A stretch of DNA of 7,020 nt. Source: CAZJUO01 sp964549245 (lineage in GTDB: Bacteria; Patescibacteriota; Patescibacteriia; UBA10025; JAHIVO01). Position 1 is the stretch's first letter; every line of letters starts with the position of its first letter. The position numbers were made by a program, and so were the translations under genes. Below the pieces are notes generated by a model. The model had not been told where the DNA came from and did not search any database. It saw only the letters and a list, made by a program, of their open reading frames with translations. The DNA is taken from NCBI GenBank assembly GCA_964549245.1, contig CAZJUO010000066.1:1-7020 (forward strand), given 5' to 3'. Below are positions 1-5,438 of the stretch, in pieces.

Positions 1-23
1 TTACCTTTTTGTGTCAAATCAAT

Positions 24-52
24 TTAGCATGTTTTTCAATTCTCGATATTAT
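24..52 (+). promoter_or_regulatory. putative sigma-70 promoter for the IMPase-family gene
   Basis: A -35-like TTAGCA (24-29, 4 of 6 matches to TTGACA) and a -10-like TATTAT (47-52) are separated by 17 nt. Transcription would begin near 59, leaving a leader of only about 8 nt before the ATG at 67, so the mRNA would be nearly leaderless. This agrees with the lack of any Shine-Dalgarno sequence. The region is AT-rich, so a chance match is possible. Confidence 0.45.
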
Positions 53-66
53 GTTAATATTTTAGT

Positions 67-861
67 ATGAGTGATGTATATAATACGAGACAAGATTTAA
101 CAAACATTACTAAAGCTGCAAAAGCTGGCGGTATGGTTTTGCGTAAATACTTCGGAGAGAATGTAGCGACAACGGAAAAAACAGCACCAGCTGATTTTAG
201 AACTAAAGTTGATGTAATCTCGGAAAGAGCAATTTTAAAAGTAATCAAGCAGACTTTTCCAGCATATAATATTTATGCCGAAGAAAGCGGGAAAGTTAAT
301 AACGGATCGGATTACACAATTATCATTGATCCGCTTGACGGTACAAACAATTTTGCCTTAGGCATCCCTTATTTTTCCGTATGTTTGGCTGTCATGCATG
401 AAAAAGAAACTATAGCAGCCGTTATTCATAACCCTGTTACTAAACAAACGTTTCATGCCCAAAAGGGCCAAGGAGCATTTATGAATCAAGCGCCTTTACG
501 AGTCAGTAAGGTTTCTAGCTTGAAAAAAGCCAGCCTTGCCTATGTCAGCAGCTATAAAATGTCTGATAGGCCTACGGAGAGCAGGATACTGAAAAATATC
601 CTGATCAGCCATGTCAAAAGGGCCATGACCAATTGGTCGCCGGCTATGGATATGTGTCTGCTAGCCCAGGGCAGACTTGATGTATATATAAACAATAGAT
701 GTGAGATTTATGACTATGCCGCTGGTAAGCTCATAGCCCAGGAAGCGGGGGCGCAAATTACCGATTTAAAAGGCCAACCGGAGAAGAATGATTTAAATGA
801 TAGGTTTGTCATCAGCAATGGTACGAGGTTGCATAAAGAAGTGTTGAAGTTAGTTAGTTAA
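67..861 (+). CDS. inositol monophosphatase family protein
   Basis: A 264-residue, Mg-dependent, Li-sensitive-type sugar phosphatase of the IMPase/FBPase/CysQ superfamily, close to the usual 250-280 residue length and cytosolic. The three metal-site motifs are visible: AEESG (residues 71-75, the glutamate ligand), DPLDGT (88-93, with D88 and D91), and YDYAAG (215-220, with D216 in place of the usual WDxAAG). The region before the last motif reads NWSPAMDMCLLAQGRLD rather than the common GSAALDLC form, so it is not a close relative of the characterised E. coli SuhB. Substrate cannot be told from sequence: inositol-1-phosphate, fructose-1,6-bisphosphate, PAP and NADP are all used by family members. 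FBPase or sedoheptulose-bisphosphatase activity would fit the pentose phosphate genes downstream, but this is inference. The ATG at 67 gives the normal N-terminal helix ahead of the AKAGGMVL segment. No ribosome binding site precedes it. Confidence 0.88.
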   Translation: MSDVYNTRQDLTNITKAAKAGGMVLRKYFGENVATTEKTAPADFRTKVDVISERAILKVIKQTFPAYNIYAEESGKVNNGSDYTIIIDPLDGTNNFALGIPYFSVCLAVMHEKETIAAVIHNPVTKQTFHAQKGQGAFMNQAPLRVSKVSSLKKASLAYVSSYKMSDRPTESRILKNILISHVKRAMTNWSPAMDMCLLAQGRLDVYINNRCEIYDYAAGKLIAQEAGAQITDLKGQPEKNDLNDRFVISNGTRLHKEVLKLVS

Positions 862-865
862 TATT

Positions 866-892
866 GGCGGGGATTAATCCCCGCCTACGCGG
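866..892 (-). repeat. REP-like hairpin, copy 1 (inverted)
   Basis: A perfect 20-nt palindrome (866-885; arms GGCGGGGATT and AATCCCCGCC) starts 4 nt after the stop codon of the phosphatase gene. Read on the minus strand, the hairpin is preceded by CCGC and then GTAG (the CTAC at 885-888 on the plus strand). GTAG at the 5' foot of a hairpin is the hallmark of REP elements recognised by TnpA-REP (RAYT) proteins. No T-tract follows, so it is not a classical terminator, though it could protect an mRNA 3' end. Confidence 0.7.
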
Positions 893-926
893 GTGGCGGC
901 AGGACAGAGATGAATATTTGATGATT

Positions 927-954
927 CCGCGTAGCTGGAGATTTATCTCCAGCC
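927..954 (+). repeat. REP-like hairpin, copy 2 (direct)
   Basis: CCGC and GTAG (927-934) lead into a 9-bp perfect stem (arms GCTGGAGAT at 934-942 and ATCTCCAGC at 945-953) with a 2-nt loop. Its reverse complement aligns closely with copy 1: both share the CCGCGTAG foot and a GGAGAT/GGGGAT stem core, and stem changes are compensated on both arms (A-T pairs here versus G-C pairs in copy 1). Together with copy 1 this makes a head-to-head BIME-like pair with a 34-nt spacer. The two CTACGCGG/CCGCGTAG feet (885-892 and 927-934) are also complementary to each other. Confidence 0.7.
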
Positions 955-973
955 TAATGTAAAATTAATCAAA

Positions 974-1444
974 ATGCGCAACATTTTCAGAAATATTGTA
1001 GGAGCAGTAATAATTTCTAAAGATAAAAAAATATTATTCGGTAAAAAGGACATAAAAGCCGGGGGCGTATATTCTGATTGTTGGCATTTCCCCGGCGGCG
1101 GCATTAAACAAGGGGAGAGCGAATTACAGGCACTGAATCGTGAAGTGACGGAAGAGACCGGGTTGGATATTTCCGGGTTACAACCGGAGCTTATCAGCAA
1201 TGATATGGAGGGGGAAAGTAAAAAAATATTAAAAACCGGAGAGACGGTAATAGCCAAAATGAAGTTTTTTGTGTACAAACTAGAATTAGAAAAAAACCAT
1301 AACCAGGTAAAGGTTACGGTAGGAGATGATGTTATTGACTATTGTTGGCTAGGATTTGACGAGTTAGATAAGGTCAAGCACGTACCTTTGTCTTATAAGG
1401 TGTTTAATAAAATTAAATATGTCTTTACAAAAAGTAAAAACTGA
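974..1444 (+). CDS. Nudix hydrolase
   Basis: A 156-residue Nudix-fold pyrophosphohydrolase that cleaves a nucleoside diphosphate linked to another group. The complete Nudix box spans residues 42-64: G42, E48, then REVTEETGL (56-64), matching GX5EX7REUXEEXGU, with E57, E60 and E61 as the expected metal-binding glutamates. It is preceded by WHFPGGG (37-43), which is typical of the family. The first strand (NIVGAVIISKDKKILFGKK) and the C-terminal segment DYCWLGFDEL also fit. Substrate is not predictable: the neighbouring AlkD and the RdgB further on would suit a nucleotide-pool sanitising role, but ADP-ribose or GDP-mannose (GDPMH-like) hydrolysis is equally possible. The ATG at 974 has no Shine-Dalgarno sequence. 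It lies just after the REP-like pair, so transcription either crosses the hairpins or starts in the short 954-973 stretch. The 3' end overlaps the next gene by 26 nt. Confidence 0.9.
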   Translation: MRNIFRNIVGAVIISKDKKILFGKKDIKAGGVYSDCWHFPGGGIKQGESELQALNREVTEETGLDISGLQPELISNDMEGESKKILKTGETVIAKMKFFVYKLELEKNHNQVKVTVGDDVIDYCWLGFDELDKVKHVPLSYKVFNKIKYVFTKSKN

Positions 1445-2117
1445 ATTAAAGAAAATAGCCGATTCAAAACAGGCGGAAATACTGTCCCGCTTTTTCAAAA
1501 CAGGCAAAGGGGAATATGGAGAGGGTGATATTTTTCTAGGCATCAAAGTGCCGATTCAACGACAGATAGTTAAAAAGTACCAAGATTTACCTTTGTCAGA
1601 TGTGCAGCAATTATTAAACAGCAAAATTCATGAGCACCGCTTAGTTGGCGTATTGATTTTAGTTAGGCAATTCCAAAAGGCTGATGATGAGCAGCGCAGG
1701 GTGATTTACAAAATGTATTTAAAAAACGCCAAGCGCATCAATAACTGGGATTTGGTTGATTTGTCCGCGCCGAATATCGTGGGTACGTATTTATTAGACA
1801 AATCAAGAAAGGTATTATACAAGCTAGCTCGTTCTAAAAACTTATGGGAGCGGCGCATTGCCATGTTGGGTACCTATACGTTTATTCGGCATAATGACTT
1901 CAAGGACGCTCTGGCTATTTCAAAAATTCTACTTCGTGATTCGCATGATTTGATTCACAAAGCCGTTGGTTGGATGCTGCGCGAAGTGGGCAAGCGCGAC
2001 CAGGGGGTTGAAGAAAAATTTTTAAAGCTATACTATAAGAAAATGCCGCGGACTATGCTGCGGTATGCCATTGAAAAATTTCCGGAGCAAAAACGGCAAA
2101 GCTATTTACGCAAATAA
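1419..2117 (+). CDS. DNA alkylation repair enzyme, AlkD-like glycosylase
   Basis: A 232-residue all-helical HEAT-like repeat protein of the AlkC/AlkD superfamily, which excises positively charged N3- and N7-alkylated purines from DNA. The residues of the B. cereus AlkD active site are all recognisable: W110 and D114 in NNWDLVDLSAP (108-118; W109 and D113 in AlkD), an arginine in LWERRIAML (142-150; R148 in AlkD) and W185 in KAVGWMLREVGK (181-192; W187 in AlkD). The C-terminal MPRTMLRYAIEKF (209-221) is also a family signature, and the length matches full-length AlkD (about 235 residues). The ATG at 1419 lies inside the end of the Nudix gene in another frame, so the two are probably translated from one message. 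No clear ribosome binding site is present; an AAGG at 1397-1400 is too far away. Catalytic residues are intact, so an active repair enzyme is likely. Confidence 0.92.
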   Translation: MSLQKVKTELKKIADSKQAEILSRFFKTGKGEYGEGDIFLGIKVPIQRQIVKKYQDLPLSDVQQLLNSKIHEHRLVGVLILVRQFQKADDEQRRVIYKMYLKNAKRINNWDLVDLSAPNIVGTYLLDKSRKVLYKLARSKNLWERRIAMLGTYTFIRHNDFKDALAISKILLRDSHDLIHKAVGWMLREVGKRDQGVEEKFLKLYYKKMPRTMLRYAIEKFPEQKRQSYLRK

Positions 2118-2139
2118 ACAAACAGTAATAATGTTTTCT

Positions 2140-2146
2140 AGGAGGT
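2140..2146 (+). promoter_or_regulatory. strong Shine-Dalgarno sequence, short spacing
   Basis: AGGAGGT lies directly before the ATG at 2150, leaving only 3 nt after the full match (5 nt if GGAG alone pairs). It is the only textbook ribosome binding site ahead of a gene in the window, and it fixes the start of the 93-residue protein. The next in-frame candidate, a GTG at 2165, would be too far downstream. Confidence 0.8.
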
Positions 2147-2149
2147 GTA

Positions 2150-2431
2150 ATGGTTACAATAATTGTGGTTTCGCTTTTAGGCGGGACGTCCGTGACTGAC
2201 GTACATTTTGACAAGGATCAGGTAACTGTCAAGGAGGCCATGGCGCAAAGCGGTATGGTTATTAGCCAGGACGTTCTGGCGGTAAATATGTACCAAAGTT
2301 CTGATCATGAGTATTGTTCCACGGTATATGATTTTGATGATCCTGTCGGTAATGGAGACATCATCTATGTGGTTCCGCATCCCCAGTTGATGCTGTCGCA
2401 TGCTCAAGCGAAGCAGATTCCCAGCGCTTAA
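2150..2431 (+). CDS. small protein with beta-grasp-like features, unknown function
   Basis: A 93-residue protein that I do not recognise as a named family. An N-terminal hydrophobic strand (IIVVSLLGG, residues 4-12) is followed by VTVKEAMAQSGM (25-36), DVLAVNMY (41-48) and DDPVGNGDIIYVVP (63-76). The order (strand, 'tVkeal' helix, 'vaVN' strand, then 'D-pv-GDiiyvvP') resembles MoaD/ThiS and other ubiquitin-like beta-grasp proteins. The C-terminus is PSA rather than Gly-Gly, so sulfur carriage or conjugation through a C-terminal diglycine is not expected. The N-terminal strand is too short and interrupted to be a convincing membrane segment or signal peptide. The gene follows alkD by 32 nt and ends just before the terminator at 2447, so it is the last gene of this unit. 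That it is a real gene rests on the strong Shine-Dalgarno sequence and the plausible fold pattern; the fold call is inference. Confidence 0.72.
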   Translation: MVTIIVVSLLGGTSVTDVHFDKDQVTVKEAMAQSGMVISQDVLAVNMYQSSDHEYCSTVYDFDDPVGNGDIIYVVPHPQLMLSHAQAKQIPSA

Positions 2432-2446
2432 TAAGCAATAGCCTAC

Positions 2447-2488
2447 AAGGGATAATACTAAATTATCCCTTTTTCTATTTATTTTTTT
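2447..2488 (+). terminator. rho-independent terminator
   Basis: A perfect 10-bp stem (AAGGGATAAT at 2447-2456 with ATTATCCCTT at 2462-2471) encloses a 5-nt loop, and a T-rich run (TTTCTATTTATTTTTTT) follows to 2488. It lies 16 nt after the stop of the 93-residue protein and ends the left transcription unit. On the minus strand there is no T-tract after the stem, so it acts in one direction. Confidence 0.88.
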
Positions 2489-2500
2489 AATGAAATAAGG

Positions 2501-2506
2501 TATGAT
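2501..2506 (+). promoter_or_regulatory. -10 element of a promoter for the pentose phosphate operon
   Basis: TATGAT matches 5 of 6 bases of TATAAT and lies in the only gap between the terminator and rpiB. Transcription would start near 2513, leaving a leader of about 23 nt. No good -35 sits at the right distance (2478-2483 reads TTTATT), so the promoter is weak or needs an activator. An inverted repeat ATAGAAAA/TTTTCTAT (2507-2514 and 2530-2537) flanks the presumed start site. Confidence 0.45.
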
Positions 2507-2535
2507 ATAGAAAAGTATTGACTAGATATTTTTCT

Positions 2536-2979
2536 ATGAAAATATATATTGGCGCTGATTACGCTGGGTATACATTAAAAGAGGAAATAAAAAAATATTT
2601 GGATAAGCGGGGAGTGTCGTATGTTGATTGCGGTACGGATTCTGATAAAAATAAAAATGATTTTCCGGAATTCGCCCGGCCAGTAGCCAAGAAAGTCTCA
2701 CGATCAAAAACCGATCGGGGAATACTGGTCTGCGGTACGGGGTTTGGCATGTGCATTGCCGCTAACCGCTTCAAAGGCGTGCGGGCGGTTTTGGCCTACA
2801 CCCCGCAACAAGCTAAGTGGGCCAGAACGCATGATAATTGCAATGTGCTTTGTTTATCCGCCTGGTCAACGAACCAGCGGCAGGCTCGGTTAATCGTAGC
2901 CGCATGGTTAAAAACACCATTTAAAAAGCTACCGCGCCGCGTGCGGCGTTTTAAAACCATCGATACATGGCGAACATAA
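2536..2979 (+). CDS. rpiB: ribose-5-phosphate isomerase B (divergent)
   Basis: A 147-residue RpiB/LacAB-family sugar-phosphate isomerase, normally interconverting ribulose-5-P and ribose-5-P in the cytosol. Seen directly: the N-terminal MKIYIGAD (1-8), GILVCGTGFGMCIAANRFKG (62-81) containing the catalytic-type C66 and T68, H99 in ARTHDNCNVL (the ring-opening position), and arginines R134, R137 and R138 at the C-terminal phosphate-binding region. Two normally conserved positions differ: the histidine of the usual DHAG is Y9 (ADYAG), and the arginine of the usual NVLxLGAR is W110 (NVLCLSAW). Both are recalled as lining the substrate phosphate pocket in studied RpiB enzymes. I chose the ATG at 2536 rather than a TTG at 2518, because family members begin MKIYIGAD and the six extra residues have no counterpart. 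No ribosome binding site is seen. The 3' end overlaps rpe by 13 nt. A related aldose-ketose isomerase with another substrate remains possible. Confidence 0.87.
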   Translation: MKIYIGADYAGYTLKEEIKKYLDKRGVSYVDCGTDSDKNKNDFPEFARPVAKKVSRSKTDRGILVCGTGFGMCIAANRFKGVRAVLAYTPQQAKWARTHDNCNVLCLSAWSTNQRQARLIVAAWLKTPFKKLPRRVRRFKTIDTWRT

Positions 2980-3599
2980 TACCAGCGATTCTGACAGACA
3001 ATATTAATGAATTGCAGGATAAGCTTAATCTGCTCTCTGAAGTTTGCGAGTGGGCGCAGGTTGATTTGATGGATGGGAAATTTGTACCGACACGATCAGT
3101 CACTCCAGAGGAATTAGCCGCTATTGGCACAGAAATAAATTTGGAGGCGCACTTGATGGTAGCCGACCCCGCGGCTTGGCTGGACCACTTAAACGCCGAT
3201 ATTTTCCAGCGGGTATATTTCCATATTGAAGCGGTAGCAGAACCAAATGAGCTGATCAAAGCCATACGTGATAAAGGCTTGGAAGTCGGTATTGCCATAA
3301 ATCCCGAAACACCCCTGACGGCCATTGAGGAATACGCTGAATACGTAGACGGTGTTTTGTTTATGTCAGTGGATCCGGGCCGGCAAGGCCAGCCATTCAA
3401 ACCCGAAGTGCTGGAACGAATAACGGAATTTTCCCGAGAATACCCGGAGACTGATACCGCCATCGACGGAGGGGTGAATAAAAGCAATATTTATGAAGTC
3501 AGCGAAGCCGGCGTTACCAATATCTGCGTTGGCTCGGCGATTTTTGCGGATGGCAATGTAGCGGAGAACTTACAAGCATTAAAGGACGCTTTAACCTAG
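2967..3599 (+). CDS. rpe: ribulose-phosphate 3-epimerase family protein (divergent)
   Basis: A 210-residue TIM-barrel protein of the Rpe family, which interconverts ribulose-5-P and xylulose-5-P. Recognisable elements in order: IIPAIL (4-9), QVDLMDGKFVP (31-41), AHLMVADP (61-68), YFHIEA (84-89), MSVDPGRQGQPF (133-144), the AIDGG strand (165-169) and the phosphate-loop region VGSAIF (188-193). Both catalytic aspartates are present (D33 and D167), as is one metal histidine (H62). The second metal histidine, in the usual HxDxMD motif (H34 of E. coli Rpe), is Q31 here, and the serine of the usual PSIL is A7. Length is slightly below the usual 215-225. The start overlaps the end of rpiB by 13 nt and no ribosome binding site precedes it, so translation is probably coupled. 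The family is clear; classical Rpe activity is likely from the neighbours but not certain given the changed metal ligand. Confidence 0.83.
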   Translation: MANIIPAILTDNINELQDKLNLLSEVCEWAQVDLMDGKFVPTRSVTPEELAAIGTEINLEAHLMVADPAAWLDHLNADIFQRVYFHIEAVAEPNELIKAIRDKGLEVGIAINPETPLTAIEEYAEYVDGVLFMSVDPGRQGQPFKPEVLERITEFSREYPETDTAIDGGVNKSNIYEVSEAGVTNICVGSAIFADGNVAENLQALKDALT

Positions 3600-3604
3600 T
3601 TATT

Positions 3605-5434
3605 ATGAAAGATATACAAGCACTCAAGGCATTAGCTCGGTTAGTACGGTATTGGATTTTATTATCCACTACCAAAGCCGGTTCAGGCCATCCTACTTCT
3701 TCGTTATCGGCTACTGATTTGATGACAACCTTGATGTTTGGCGGGTTCTTCCGGTTTGATGCCAAAAATCCAGAATATTATAACAACGACCGCTTACTGT
3801 TTTCTAAAGGGCATGCCGCTCCGTTATTATACGCCCTATGGGCGGCGGCTGGTGAAGTCAGTGAGGCTGATTTGCTGACCTTGCGGAAGTTCGGCAGTCC
3901 GTTCGAGGGGCACCCTACTATGGTTTTTCCTTTTACCGAAGCGGCTACCGGTTCATTGGGACAGGGGCTTTCAGTAGGCGTGGGCATGGCATTAAACGCC
4001 AAATATATTGACAAGCTGCCGTATAAAACGTTTGTGCTCTTAGGTGACAGTGAAATGGCGGAAGGCTCTATCTGGGAAGCTGTCCAGCTAGCGGCTCATT
4101 ATAAGTTAGATAATTTAGTAGGCATTCTTGATATGAATCGCCTGGGCCAAAGCGGAGAAACCATGTATGGGCACAGCCATCAAGCGTTTAAAAAGCGATT
4201 GGAGGGTTTTGGCTGGAAAACGCTGGTAACTGACGGACACAACATCGCAAAGATAATTACGGCTTATAAAAAAGCCATGACCGCTGGTCCTAAACCAACC
4301 ATGATCATTGCCAAGACTATCAAAGGCAAGGGCGTTCCCGCCATAGAAAATAAAAATAATTGGCACGGAAAACCACTGTCTGAAGAATTGTTTGATGAAG
4401 CGGTGAAAAGTTTAGGCAGGATAGATACCAGCCTGCAAGGAAGAATATTGGCTCCGAGAAAAAAACAGCCGCGCGTACCTATCGTGAAAAAGGCCAGTGC
4501 CGTTTTTTCTTATAAAAAAGCCTTGGCCACCAGGAAAGCCTATGGCCAAGCCTTAGTCCGCATTTATCCGTGGTATCCGCAGATAGTAGCTTTGGACGCG
4601 GAAGTAAAAAATTCAACCTACGCAGAAACGTTTGCCAGCGCGTATCCTCAACGTTTTTTTGAAATGTACATCGCCGAACAAAATATGGTGGGGACAGCAC
4701 TGGGCTTTTCCCGCATGAAAAAAATCCCATTTGTTTCAACGTTTGCCGCATTTTTTACCAGGGCCTTTGACCAAATTCGCATGAGCGCTTATTCCAAGGC
4801 CAATATAAAATTTGTTGGATCGCACGGCGGGGTATCTATTGGCCAAGACGGCGTTTCGCAAATGGGCCTTGAGGATATTGCTATGTTCCGCTCGGTTTTT
4901 GACAGCGTGGTGCTGTACCCATCCGATGCGGTTTCCACCGACAAATTGGTAGAGGCGGCGGCAGAGCACCAGGGAATAGTCTATCTGCGCACTACGCGGG
5001 CTGATGCGCCCATCCTTTATTCCGCCAAAGAACGGTTTTTCATAGGCGGCAGCAAAATCGTTAAACGAAATGTCAATGATTGCGTCACCGTAGTAGCGGC
5101 TGGCGTTACCTTGCATGAAGCGCTGGATGCCTACGCCAAATTAAAAAAGGAAGGCATTTATATCCGCGTTATCGATTTATACAGCATCAAGCCAATTGAC
5201 GCCAAGACCTTAAAAATTGCTGCCCAGCAAACACGGGCTATTGTTACTGTTGAGGACCATTACCCCGAGGGCGGCCTGGGTGAAGCTGTGATGAGCGTAT
5301 TTGCCAACCCACCCGTTCCTATCGTCCAGCTAGCTGTCCGGAAAATGCCGAGAAGCGGCCAAGCTCAGGAATTGCTTGACTATGAGCATATTTCAGCGTC
5401 AGCAATTTACCAGACGGTAAGGAATTTAATTTGA
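3605..5434 (+). CDS. tkt: transketolase, one-chain, animal-like short type
   Basis: A 609-residue thiamine-diphosphate enzyme that moves two-carbon ketol units between sugar phosphates. The N-terminal half (about 1-270) has GSGHPTSSLSA (26-36), SKGHAAPLLYALW (67-79), GSLGQGL (116-122), the cofactor motif GDSEMAEG...N (147-178) and WHGKPL (253-258). After a Lys/Pro-rich linker (about 283-296) come the pyrimidine-binding domain, with the activating glutamate E358 in YIAEQNM (355-361) and H407 in GSHGG, and the C-terminal domain (about 485-609). Segments such as ILDMNRLGQS closely resemble mammalian transketolase (about 623 residues) more than the E. coli type (about 663). The usual GDG of the cofactor motif reads GDS. 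Catalytic histidines (H29, H70, H254) are in place, so an active enzyme is expected. It follows rpe by 5 nt and precedes the aldolase gene by 4 nt, within one operon. No Shine-Dalgarno sequence is present. Confidence 0.95.
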   Translation: MKDIQALKALARLVRYWILLSTTKAGSGHPTSSLSATDLMTTLMFGGFFRFDAKNPEYYNNDRLLFSKGHAAPLLYALWAAAGEVSEADLLTLRKFGSPFEGHPTMVFPFTEAATGSLGQGLSVGVGMALNAKYIDKLPYKTFVLLGDSEMAEGSIWEAVQLAAHYKLDNLVGILDMNRLGQSGETMYGHSHQAFKKRLEGFGWKTLVTDGHNIAKIITAYKKAMTAGPKPTMIIAKTIKGKGVPAIENKNNWHGKPLSEELFDEAVKSLGRIDTSLQGRILAPRKKQPRVPIVKKASAVFSYKKALATRKAYGQALVRIYPWYPQIVALDAEVKNSTYAETFASAYPQRFFEMYIAEQNMVGTALGFSRMKKIPFVSTFAAFFTRAFDQIRMSAYSKANIKFVGSHGGVSIGQDGVSQMGLEDIAMFRSVFDSVVLYPSDAVSTDKLVEAAAEHQGIVYLRTTRADAPILYSAKERFFIGGSKIVKRNVNDCVTVVAAGVTLHEALDAYAKLKKEGIYIRVIDLYSIKPIDAKTLKIAAQQTRAIVTVEDHYPEGGLGEAVMSVFANPPVPIVQLAVRKMPRSGQAQELLDYEHISASAIYQTVRNLI

Positions 5435-5438
5435 TATT

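Noticed and set aside
1..66. Possible gene end or RNA at the left edge
   Set aside because: Only AT-rich sequence with the putative promoter is visible; no reading frame or structured element can be supported.
866..885. The GC-rich palindrome as a rho-independent terminator
   Set aside because: No T-tract follows the stem on either strand, and its GTAG foot and inverted partner at 927-954 fit a REP-like element better.
943..1278. Open frame of 111 codons on the minus strand
   Set aside because: It is antisense to the Nudix gene including its Nudix box, and is rich in Ser and Pro with no domain.
2105..2131. Possible separate promoter for the 93-residue protein (TTTACG and TAATAA)
   Set aside because: The spacing is only 15 nt and both elements are poor; read-through from the Nudix-AlkD unit is simpler.
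2518..2535. TTG start giving rpiB six extra residues
   Set aside because: RpiB proteins begin at MKIYIGAD; the extra residues have no counterpart and no ribosome binding site supports the TTG.
2951..3487. Open frame of 178 codons on the minus strand
   Set aside because: It lies wholly opposite rpe and the end of rpiB, whose family motifs are clear; its translation is serine-rich with no recognisable domain, as expected of an antisense shadow.
4736..5116. Open frame of 126 codons on the minus strand
   Set aside because: It is opposite the well-conserved transketolase pyrimidine-binding domain and has no recognisable motif or ribosome binding site.
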